Source of the DNA: an uncultured Prevotellaceae bacterium | Lineage (GTDB): Bacteria; Bacteroidota; Bacteroidia; Bacteroidales; Bacteroidaceae | Reading direction: 5' to 3' | Length of the DNA stretch: 64,000 nucleotides | Assembly: GCA_902778255.1 (NCBI GenBank) | Contig: CACYXD010000004.1 | Coordinates: 62,001-126,000, forward strand | Shown: in pieces, positions 28,101-34,109 of the stretch | Layout: each line of letters begins with the position of its first letter | Numbering within the stretch: the stretch's first letter is position 1 | Made by a program: the position numbers and the translations under genes | Notes under the pieces: model-generated | Seen by the model: only the letters and a program-made list of their open reading frames with translations | Told to the model about the DNA's origin: nothing | Database searches by the model: none

Positions 28101-28220
28101 CCTTGCCTGACCGCCGTCTGGCCTAATGGCCAACGAGTTGCCATTGGTCTGCACGTCGGCCGCATAAGCAGGTACGACAAGTGTATGAAAAGATAGTAAT
28201 AATAGTTTCAGTTTATTCAT
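25200..28220 (-). CDS. GH31 alpha-glycosidase (likely alpha-xylosidase) with PA14 insert
   Basis: A 1,006-residue enzyme with a signal peptide (about 1-20). An N-terminal beta domain contains an inserted PA14-like module (about 275-380, YEGFIEAPADKQYQFMLYYA). The barrel has the nucleophile Asp near 583 (DAWWMDASEPN) and the acid Asp near 675 (WSGDIGTRWEDM), and beta domains follow. A PA14 insert at this place is known from alpha-xylosidases such as that of the B. ovatus xyloglucan locus, so alpha-xylosidase is the best guess. Two AT-rich 7/8-base repeat runs in frame add about 10-14 residues each, one directly before the nucleophile strand. First gene of the GH31-GH2-GH43 operon. Confidence 0.9.
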   Translation of the reverse strand: MNKLKLLLLSFHTLVVPAYAADVQTNGNSLAIRPDGGQARVIRLEIINDQIIRVRATSKEQLPDKPASLMIVPQTSKAKGTIADEGETMVVKTARVKAVVEKTTGSLTFYDAKGKQLLQEVKDGKQFWDFTVPECELGIKGGKQPTQQQRHGLTWRMLFDSTNDEAFYGLGQHQSEQFNLKGKNEDLFQYNTKVSIPFVVSNKNYGLLWDAYSYCRFGNPEDYQQLGNVFKIYDKQGREGHLTGTYTDSKGKTLVRNEDSIYYEYDCPETSEIARLTEHGGIKNLPKNFRLNGAKVVYEGFIEAPADKQYQFMLYYAGYIKVYIDGKEVVAERWRTAWNPNAYRFNRMMQKGKRQQLRIEWQPDGDVSYCGLRVAKPNQDQRRLSVWCEMAQDMDYYFIAGENLDQVISGYRTLTGRASLYPKWALGFWQSRERYKTQDELLGTLAEFRKRHIPIDNIVQDWNYWPEDQWGSHEFEASRYPNPQQMIDSVHQMHGRFMISVWPKFYVNTDNYKELNKHGWMYNQSPTDGIRDWVGPGYQNAFYDAYDPEARKLFWRQMDEKLYTGLAKSSNGILSNSKLLDAWWMDASEPNVRDCTPMWYRKALCGPTALGTSTEFFNAYALMNAQAIYEGQRGTWKQIVNSKSSNRQLGEAPRVFLLTRSGFAGLQRYSTATWSGDIGTRWEDMRAQMSAGLSYSLSGVPFWGMDQGGFCVENRYVKAQQQYDRTGIENEDLKEWRELQTRWNQFGAFIPLFRAHGQWPLREIWNIVPDSHPAYQSFVYYDQLRYHLMPYLYSLAGWAHFKDYTLMRALVMDFNGDKMVNNIADQWMLGPALMACPVGYYKARNRSVYFPKQCGWYDLYTGEKIVDGNLSSRRLVVEAPYERIPVFVREGAIIPFGPAMEWSDEKKADLINLYVYAEQDGSFQLYEDEGTNYNYEKGQYATIDIHYDDAARTVSFAARKGQFKGMLKKRRFNIVLVTKDAPKPLDLDHPAGKLVEYTGKALSVNL
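26274..26309. repeat. AT-rich 7/8-bp repeats inside the GH31 gene (copy 1)
   Basis: On the coding strand the units are CAAATTGT, AAATAGT, AAATCGT, CAAATCGT and CAATTAG. They encode QIVNSKSSNRQL between the helix around YEGQRGTW and the strand RVFLLTRSGFAG, where relatives have only a short loop. Confidence 0.8.
26484..26520. repeat. AT-rich 7/8-bp repeats inside the GH31 gene (copy 2)
   Basis: On the coding strand the units are AATCGTC, AAATGGT, ATATTGT, CAAATAGT and AAATTA. They encode SSNGILSNSKL immediately before the nucleophile motif DAWWMDASEP. The sequence is closely related to copy 1, 175 bases away. Confidence 0.8.
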
Positions 28221-28228
28221 ATTGCGCG

Positions 28229-28236
28229 CAAAGATA
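28229..28236 (-). promoter_or_regulatory. -7 box (TATCTTTG) for the GH31 operon
   Basis: On the minus strand TATCTTTG ends only 8 bases before the GH31 ATG at 28220. With the usual start a few bases after the box, the mRNA leader would be almost absent. Confidence 0.6.
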
Positions 28237-28243
28237 CAAAATT

Positions 28244-28271
28244 ATTATGAATTATGCATGATGAATTATGA
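28244..28271. repeat. intergenic 7-bp repeats between GH31 and the rRNA methyltransferase
   Basis: Four perfect-phase 7-mers, ATTATGA, ATTATGC, ATGATGA and ATTATGA, fill most of the 72-base gap between two divergent genes, between their two -7 boxes. Confidence 0.8.
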
Positions 28272-28279
28272 AATATTCG

Positions 28280-28287
28280 TACCTTTG
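28280..28287 (+). promoter_or_regulatory. -7 box (TACCTTTG) for the rRNA methyltransferase
   Basis: TACCTTTG ends 5 bases before the ATG-ATG at 28293-28298. The transcript would begin at or next to the start codon, so this mRNA may be leaderless. Confidence 0.6.
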
Positions 28288-28292
28288 CACCT

Positions 28293-29552
28293 ATGATGAT
28301 ACAACTGCCAAAAGAATTTATACATACAACGAAAGAATTGATGGGCGAAGAGCGCTTTGAACGCTATCTTCACTCGTTTGAAGAAGACGTGCCCGTCAGC
28401 ATCCGACTGAATCCCATGAAGATGTCAGAAGGAAGATGGAAGATGGAAGATGAGGTGCCCGTGCCCTGGTGCCGCAATGCCTACTATCTGGCCAAGCGTC
28501 CCAACTTCACTTTCGACCCCCTCTTTCATGCCGGCTGCTATTATGTGCAGGAGGCAGCGTCGATGTTCCTCGACGAGGTGCTCCGTCAACTTCTTCCTAC
28601 TCCCCTCCCTTGTAGGGAGGGACTGGGGGTGAGTCTTGACCTCTGCGCTGCTCCTGGTGGCAAGTCCACCCTGCTCCGCTCTGCCCTGCCCGCTGACTGC
28701 GTGCTCTATAGCAACGAACCGATACGAAACAGAGCCAGCATCCTTTGGGAGAACGTGACGAAATGGGGCTACAAGAATCATCATGTCACCAACCTCTATC
28801 CGCGCGACTACAGGAAGTCTAAGATGAAGTTCGACCTGATACTCTGCGACGTGCCCTGCTCTGGCGAGGGTATGTTCCGTAAAGACGAGGCGACCATCAG
28901 CGAGTGGAGTCCGCAGAACGTGGAGAGATGCCGGCAGCTGCAGCGCGAGATTGTCAGCGATGCGTGGGAATGTCTTGGCGATGGCGGCATCCTGATCTAT
29001 AGCACGTGTACCTTTAATACTAAGGAGAACGAGGAAAATATCCGCTGGATGCTCTCTGAGTTTGATGCCGAGGTGGTCCCCATCGAGACCAAGCCCGAGT
29101 GGAACATCACTGGCTCCCTGCTCTCAGGCTTCGATGCTCCCGTCTATCGTTTCATCCCTGGCATCACCCGCAGCGAGGGCCTCTTTATGTGCGTGCTGCG
29201 CAAGGGCGGAACAGGCCAATCGGATGCAGGAAAAAATAAGATGAATTCATTGAAGACCATGACATCCGACATCAGTCTTCAGACCTCCGACATCCAAGCA
29301 GAACTCACCTATCCTCAAGCCCTTGCCTACCTGCGTCACGAGGCCCTTGTACTTCCCCCTGACACCCCTCGCGGTCTCGTGGAGGTCTGCTTCATGGGTC
29401 ATCCCCTCGGCTTAGTCAAGAATATCGGCAACCGTGCCAACAACCTCTACCCTAAAGAGTGGCGCATCAAGACCACCCACGTGCCCCAGGAGTACGACCC
29501 GGTGCTGAGTATTGACAGTACATTTAACTGCGATACTTTAAGTGGAAAATAG
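28293..29552 (+). CDS. RsmF/NOL1-NOP2-Sun family rRNA (cytosine-C5) methyltransferase
   Basis: A 419-residue SAM-dependent RNA m5C methyltransferase. The core has the SAM motif DLCAAPGGKSTLL (about 115-128), the motif IV Cys near 189 in CDVPCSGEGMFRKDE, and the nucleophilic Cys near 238 in YSTCTFNTKENEENI. The C-terminal RNA-binding part has the RsmF-type GHPLGLVKNIGNRANNLYP. Three repeat tracts are translated: 7-mers at 28432-28452 (EGRWKMED), a palindromic element at 28598-28635 (TPLPCREGLGVS) just before the SAM motif, and 7-mers at 29261-29295 (MTSDISLQTSDIQ) between the domains. Confidence 0.92.
   Translation: MMIQLPKEFIHTTKELMGEERFERYLHSFEEDVPVSIRLNPMKMSEGRWKMEDEVPVPWCRNAYYLAKRPNFTFDPLFHAGCYYVQEAASMFLDEVLRQLLPTPLPCREGLGVSLDLCAAPGGKSTLLRSALPADCVLYSNEPIRNRASILWENVTKWGYKNHHVTNLYPRDYRKSKMKFDLILCDVPCSGEGMFRKDEATISEWSPQNVERCRQLQREIVSDAWECLGDGGILIYSTCTFNTKENEENIRWMLSEFDAEVVPIETKPEWNITGSLLSGFDAPVYRFIPGITRSEGLFMCVLRKGGTGQSDAGKNKMNSLKTMTSDISLQTSDIQAELTYPQALAYLRHEALVLPPDTPRGLVEVCFMGHPLGLVKNIGNRANNLYPKEWRIKTTHVPQEYDPVLSIDSTFNCDTLSGK
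28432..28452. repeat. three GGAAGAT repeats in the rRNA methyltransferase gene
   Basis: GGAAGAT occurs three times in exact tandem and encodes part of the N-terminal loop EGRWKMEDE, between SIRLNPMKM and VPWCRNAYYL. Confidence 0.8.
28598..28635 (+). repeat. GC-rich palindromic element inside the rRNA methyltransferase gene
   Basis: An 8-bp stem with 3-base loop (CCCTCCCT-TGT-AGGGAGGG, 28603-28621) is followed by ACTGGGGGTGAGTC. It matches the topB element in order and spacing but is read in another frame, giving PTPLPCREGLGVS. Confidence 0.85.
29261..29295. repeat. five 7-bp repeats in the rRNA methyltransferase gene
   Basis: GACATCC, GACATCA, GTCTTCA, GACCTCC and GACATCC follow in exact 7-base phase. 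They encode a Thr/Ser/Asp/Gln linker between the methyltransferase core and the C-terminal domain. Confidence 0.8.
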
Positions 29553-29580
29553 TGGCCGTTAAAAAAAATATATTGTTTCA

Positions 29581-29612
29581 TTTGGCGGTTTAGAATAATT
29601 AGCTTACTTTTG
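29581..29612 (+). promoter_or_regulatory. full -33/-7 promoter of the 168-residue lipoprotein gene
   Basis: TTTG (29581-29584) and TACTTTTG (29605-29612) are spaced by 20 bases, matching the Bacteroidetes primary-sigma promoter. The ATG is at 29646. Confidence 0.75.
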
Positions 29613-29645
29613 CAACATCAATTTTTATAATAAATAATAGGAAAA

Positions 29646-30152
29646 ATGAAAAAACTTTTTTTAATGTTGTTGCTTGCAGCACCCGTGCTGTTATCTTCGT
29701 GTTCAAAGGAAGAAACTACTATTATTGCTGGTAATGATCCCTTTGCTAATATTGAATTTGACAAACGACTTCCTGTTTCTAAGTCAGATCTTGTTCAGTT
29801 TGAAATCATGAGAACTCTGGATAATGATAAATATGAGTTCATCGTGTTCAAGAGTAATGTTGCCGGAGTTCTGACTACAAATTTGAATAATATACCTGAG
29901 ACTTATGTCTATTGCCCGGAATGGGGTATCTCTAACAATATTCTGACTTTAGTCCCTGAAAATGGTACCGCTGATTCTTATACGATTAGCAAGGAATATA
30001 AGAAGGAAAGTGCCTCTTCATATACTCTCACAGTTTACCTGAAGGATAAGAATGGCAAAGAGGCCGCTTATGATGTCGTTGATAACGGCTCAAACCATTC
30101 CGCAGCATCAGAAGTCTGGAATGTCATAGATACAGAAAGGATGAGACAATAA
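29646..30152 (+). CDS. small lipoprotein of unknown function
   Basis: A 168-residue predicted lipoprotein (lipobox LLSSCSKEE) with a beta-rich mature part and several short strands separated by Asn/Asp loops. Acidic residues follow the Cys closely, consistent with surface export. I recognise no family. It is a single gene, with a clear promoter upstream and the rpsA promoter downstream. Codon use is somewhat more AT-rich than in the metabolic genes around it. Confidence 0.75.
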   Translation: MKKLFLMLLLAAPVLLSSCSKEETTIIAGNDPFANIEFDKRLPVSKSDLVQFEIMRTLDNDKYEFIVFKSNVAGVLTTNLNNIPETYVYCPEWGISNNILTLVPENGTADSYTISKEYKKESASSYTLTVYLKDKNGKEAAYDVVDNGSNHSAASEVWNVIDTERMRQ

Positions 30153-30275
30153 AGTAAATCAATAAAGTTCCTGACATAGATATTTCAGATGTTACACTCG
30201 GAGGATAGCCTGTTAAACTTTCTTAAAGTTTTCAGTTGATACAAGGCATAAGGAAGAGTTCTCAATAATATTGAG

Positions 30276-30283
30276 TACCTTTG
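30276..30283 (+). promoter_or_regulatory. -7 box (TACCTTTG) for rpsA
   Basis: TACCTTTG lies about 140 bases before the rpsA ATG, so rpsA has a long untranslated leader, the longest in this window. Confidence 0.65.
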
Positions 30284-30289
30284 CACCTC

Positions 30290-30422
30290 AATTTGCACCC
30301 ACACTGGGTAATAGGTGGCGGAACAGGCGCTGACACCTATCTATTATTAACCAATTAAAAATGTCTGATAAACGTCTGTTCAGACACAAGAAGCCCTGAG
30401 AAAGGGCAATTAGAGAACAATT
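30290..30422 (+). promoter_or_regulatory. structured rpsA leader
   Basis: The approximately 130-base leader holds three possible hairpins: ATAGGTG with CACCTAT (30311-30340), TGTCTGA with TCAGACA (30362-30386), and GCCCT with AGGGC (30393-30407). The second and third overlap a possible 12-codon reading frame. In E. coli S1 represses its own translation through leader structure. A similar role here is inferred, not shown. Confidence 0.5.
30361..30399 (+). CDS. possible 12-residue leader peptide upstream of rpsA
   Basis: ATG at 30361, preceded by an A-rich ATTAAAA typical of starts here, opens a frame MSDKRLFRHKKP that ends at TGA 30397-30399, 23 bases before rpsA. Half the residues are Lys, Arg or His. 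Both hairpins near it would be disrupted by a translating ribosome. It could be chance; conservation in relatives would decide. Confidence 0.35.
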   Translation: MSDKRLFRHKKP

Positions 30423-32204
30423 ATGTCAGAATTAACTAAGAACGTTCAGCCGTTGCAGGACTTTAACTGGGACGAGTTTGAAAATGGCACCGTGGCCAAC
30501 ATCAGCAAGGAAGAGCTTGACAAGGCCTACGATGAGACCCTGAACAAAGTAGCCGATCATCAGGTGGTTGAGGGTAAGGTCATCTCAGTTGACAAGAAAG
30601 AGGTAGTCGTTAACATTGGCTACAAGAGCGACGGTATCATCCCCGCAGGTGAGTTCCGCTACAACCCCGATCTGAAAGAGGGCGACGTAGTAGAAGTCTA
30701 TGTGGAGACCGCTGAGGACAAGAAGGGCCAGCTGGTACTTTCTCACAAGAAGGCTCGTCTGAGCAAGGCTTGGGACCGCGTTAACGAGGCCCTGGAGTCA
30801 CAGGAGATTGTACAGGGCTACATCAAGTGCCGCACGAAGGGTGGTATGATTGTAGACGTATTCGGCATTGAGGCCTTCCTGCCTGGCAGCCAGATCGACG
30901 TTCACCCCATACGCGACTACGACCAGTTTGTTGGCAAGACGATGGAGTTCAAGGTGGTGAAGATCAACCAGGAGTTCCGCAACGTCGTTGTAAGCCACAA
31001 GGCCCTCATCGAGCAGGAGCTCGAGGCCCAGAAGCAGGAGATTATCTCTCGTCTGGAGAAGGGTCAGATTCTCGAGGGTACTGTCAAGAACATCACCTCT
31101 TACGGTGTGTTTGTTGACCTCGGTGGTGTTGACGGACTGATCCATATCACTGACCTGAGCTGGGGCCGCATCGACGATCCTAAGAAGATCGTTGAGCTCG
31201 ACCAGAAGATCAACGTGGTTATCCTCGACTTCGACGAGGAGAAGAAGCGCATCGCTCTGGGTCTGAAGCAGCTCACTCCTCATCCTTGGGATGCTCTGGA
31301 TGCTGACCTGAAGGTGGGCGACCACGTGAAGGGTAAGGTAGTCGTTATCGCTGACTACGGTGCATTCGTTGAGGTACAGCCCGGTGTTGAGGGTCTGATC
31401 CACGTTTCTGAGATGTCATGGAGCCAGCACCTGCGTTCAGCCCAGGAGTTCCTGAAGGTTGGCGACGAGGTAGAGGCTGTGATCCTGACTCTGGACCGCG
31501 AGGAGCGCAAGATGTCACTGGGCATCAAGCAGCTGAAGGAAGACCCATGGGAGGCTATCGAGGTGAAATATCCCGCTGGCAGCAAGCACACCGCTAAGGT
31601 TCGCAACTTCACCAACTTCGGTGTATTCGTAGAGCTGGAAGAGGGTGTTGACGGTCTGATCCACATCAGCGACCTGAGCTGGACCAAGAAGGTTAAGCAT
31701 CCTTCTGAGTTCACAAAGGTTGGCGAGCAGATCGACGTTATCGTGCTCGATATCGACAAGGAGAACCGTCGTCTCTCACTCGGCCACAAGCAGCTGGAGG
31801 ACAATCCTTGGGATGCCTTCGAGGAGAAGTACACCGTAGGTTCTGTTCACACCGGTAAGATCACTGAGGTTCTGGAGAAGGGCGCTGTGATCTCTCTCGA
31901 GGAGAACGTAGAGGGCTTTGCTACTCCTAAGCACCTCGTGAAGGAGGATGGCTCACAGGCTCAGCAGGGCGAAGAGCTCGAGTTCAAGGTGATTGAGTTC
32001 AACAAGGACAGCAAGCGCATCATCCTCAGCCACAGCCGCACCTTCGAGGATGCTCAGCGTGAGGAGAAGCGTGCTACCCGCAAGGCTGCCGCTCCTAAGA
32101 AGAACGCCGATGCTCCTAAGATTGAGAACGTAGCCGCAAGCACCATGCTGGGTGACCTTGACGTGCTGGCCAATCTGAAGGCTCAGATGGAGAAGGGCGA
32201 GTAA
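30423..32204 (+). CDS. rpsA: 30S ribosomal protein S1
   Basis: A 593-residue RNA-binding protein that helps the ribosome engage mRNA. Six S1 (OB-fold) motifs follow one another from about residue 48 to 545, for example GTVKNITSYGVFVDLGGVDG and AKVRNFTNFGVFVELEEGVD. The C-terminal tail is Ala/Lys-rich. Motifs 3-5 are the most alike. It has a long structured leader and a good terminator, so it appears monocistronic. Confidence 0.96.
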   Translation: MSELTKNVQPLQDFNWDEFENGTVANISKEELDKAYDETLNKVADHQVVEGKVISVDKKEVVVNIGYKSDGIIPAGEFRYNPDLKEGDVVEVYVETAEDKKGQLVLSHKKARLSKAWDRVNEALESQEIVQGYIKCRTKGGMIVDVFGIEAFLPGSQIDVHPIRDYDQFVGKTMEFKVVKINQEFRNVVVSHKALIEQELEAQKQEIISRLEKGQILEGTVKNITSYGVFVDLGGVDGLIHITDLSWGRIDDPKKIVELDQKINVVILDFDEEKKRIALGLKQLTPHPWDALDADLKVGDHVKGKVVVIADYGAFVEVQPGVEGLIHVSEMSWSQHLRSAQEFLKVGDEVEAVILTLDREERKMSLGIKQLKEDPWEAIEVKYPAGSKHTAKVRNFTNFGVFVELEEGVDGLIHISDLSWTKKVKHPSEFTKVGEQIDVIVLDIDKENRRLSLGHKQLEDNPWDAFEEKYTVGSVHTGKITEVLEKGAVISLEENVEGFATPKHLVKEDGSQAQQGEELEFKVIEFNKDSKRIILSHSRTFEDAQREEKRATRKAAAPKKNADAPKIENVAASTMLGDLDVLANLKAQMEKGE

Positions 32205-32226
32205 TCGCACCAACATACATCAACCG

Positions 32227-32266
32227 AGAAGCCTGACTCCAGATAGGAGTTGGGCTTCTTTCTTTT
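32227..32266 (+). terminator. rpsA terminator
   Basis: AGAAGCC-T-GACTCC pairs with GGAGT-T-GGGCTTCT around a 5-base loop, followed by TTTCTTTTT. Confidence 0.88.
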
Positions 32267-32319
32267 TAAATATTCGTTAAAACTATAAGGTAATAGCCAT
32301 TTAATTCATTTTTTATTAC

Positions 32320-32327
32320 TATCTTTG
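32320..32327 (+). promoter_or_regulatory. -7 box (TATCTTTG) for recJ-recQ
   Basis: TATCTTTG lies 63 bases before the recJ ATG, just after the rpsA terminator. Confidence 0.65.
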
Positions 32328-32390
32328 TATGCTAATTTGCCTTAATAGGCATTTTCAGCCCCTAAAGCGACAATAAAAAAACAATATATA

Positions 32391-34109
32391 ATGAATTTTA
32401 AATGGAATTACGAACCACCCACACCCGAGCGAAAAAAGCTTGCTGATGAGCTGGCAGAGAAGATTGGGATGAGCCCAATCCTGGCGGAACTGCTCATTCA
32501 GCGAGGCATCAGGACGGAGAGTGCGGCCAAGCGTTTTTTCAGACCCATGCTCAACGAGTTGATAGACCCGTTTCTGATGAACGATATGGACGTGGCCGTG
32601 GACCGTCTGAACGATGCAATGGGACGCAAGGAGCGCATCATGATCTACGGCGACTACGACGTTGACGGATGCACGGCTGTGGCGTTGGTGTACAAGTTTC
32701 TGTTGCAGTTCTACTCCAACATCGAGTACTACATTCCTGATCGCTATGAAGAGGGCTACGGAATCAGTAAGAAAGGTTTGGACCATGCAGCAGAGACAGG
32801 TGTGAAACTGATTATCGTATTGGACTGCGGCATCAAGGCTATCGACGAGATTGCCTACGCCAAGTCGCTGGGCATTGACTTCATCATCTGCGACCACCAC
32901 GTGCCCGACGATGAACTGCCCTGCGCTGTTGCCATCCTCAATCCCAAGCGCGCTGACTCGACTTATCCCTTCAAGCACCTGTGCGGATGCGGCGTAGGGT
33001 TTAAGTTCATGCAGGCCTTTGCCAAGAACAACGGCATCTCGTTCTCGCAGCTCATCCCCCTACTCGACTTCTGCGCGGTGAGTATCGCTGCCGACATCGT
33101 GCCAGTGGTTGGCGAGAACCGCATCCTGGCCTATCATGGTCTGAAGCAGCTCAACCAGAACCCGTCGATAGGACTGAAGGCTATCATCGAGATCTGCGGA
33201 CTGACGGGCAGGGAGATTACCATGAGCGACATCATATTCCGCATTGGCCCGCGAATCAATGCCAGCGGACGTGTGCAGAACGGTACCGAGACAGTAGATC
33301 TGCTGGTTGAGAAGGATATGCAGAAAGCACTGGCCGAAGCTATCCACATCAATGAATACAACGACCAGCGCCGCGACATAGACAAGCAGATGACGGAAGA
33401 GGCCAACCAGATCGTTGCGCGTCTGGAGAGCCAGGAACATCAGTCGGCTATCGTGCTCTATGGCGAAGGATGGAAGAAAGGCGTTGTAGGCATCGTGGCC
33501 TCACGCATGACAGATATGTATTTCCGCCCCACAGTGGTGCTCTCGTGCAACAACGGTATCGCCACGGGCTCGGCACGAAGCGTGGCAGGCTATGATGTGT
33601 ATGATGCCATCAAGAGTTGTCGCGACCTGCTTGAGAATTTCGGTGGACACACCTATGCCGTAGGACTGACGCTGCGTGAAGAGAACATACCTGAGTTCCG
33701 CCGCCGTTTCCAGCAATACGTCGGCGAGCACATCCATATCAAGCAGACTGAGGCCACACTCAATATTGAGACAGAGATAGACTTCAAGGATATCACCAAG
33801 AAGCTGCAGAACGACCTGAAGCGCTTTGCTCCCTATGGGCCGGAGAATCCCAAGCCGATATTCTGTACACGCCATGTCTATGATTACGGCACATCCAAGG
33901 TCGTGGGAAAACAGCAGGAGCACATCAAGCTGGAACTGGTGGACTCGATGTCGAGCAACGTGATGAACGGTATTGCCTTCGGACAGAGTCAGGCAGCACG
34001 CTACATCAAGTCCAAACGCTCGTTTGACATCGCCTACACCATAGAGGAGAATATCTACAAACGAGGCGAGGTGCAACTACAGATTGAAGACATCAGACCA
34101 TCGGAATAG
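32391..34109 (+). CDS. recJ: single-stranded-DNA-specific exonuclease RecJ
   Basis: A 572-residue 5'-3' single-strand exonuclease used in recombination and repair. DHH-family motifs are visible: GDYDVDGCTAVALVYKFL (about 86-103), LDCGIK and CDHHVPDD (about 165-172), then the DHHA1 region (GEGWKKGVVGIVASR, GSARSVAGYD, GGHTYAVGLTL) and a C-terminal OB-like domain. The TAG stop is directly followed by the recQ ATG with no gap, so the two repair enzymes form a coupled operon. Confidence 0.95.
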   Translation: MNFKWNYEPPTPERKKLADELAEKIGMSPILAELLIQRGIRTESAAKRFFRPMLNELIDPFLMNDMDVAVDRLNDAMGRKERIMIYGDYDVDGCTAVALVYKFLLQFYSNIEYYIPDRYEEGYGISKKGLDHAAETGVKLIIVLDCGIKAIDEIAYAKSLGIDFIICDHHVPDDELPCAVAILNPKRADSTYPFKHLCGCGVGFKFMQAFAKNNGISFSQLIPLLDFCAVSIAADIVPVVGENRILAYHGLKQLNQNPSIGLKAIIEICGLTGREITMSDIIFRIGPRINASGRVQNGTETVDLLVEKDMQKALAEAIHINEYNDQRRDIDKQMTEEANQIVARLESQEHQSAIVLYGEGWKKGVVGIVASRMTDMYFRPTVVLSCNNGIATGSARSVAGYDVYDAIKSCRDLLENFGGHTYAVGLTLREENIPEFRRRFQQYVGEHIHIKQTEATLNIETEIDFKDITKKLQNDLKRFAPYGPENPKPIFCTRHVYDYGTSKVVGKQQEHIKLELVDSMSSNVMNGIAFGQSQAARYIKSKRSFDIAYTIEENIYKRGEVQLQIEDIRPSE

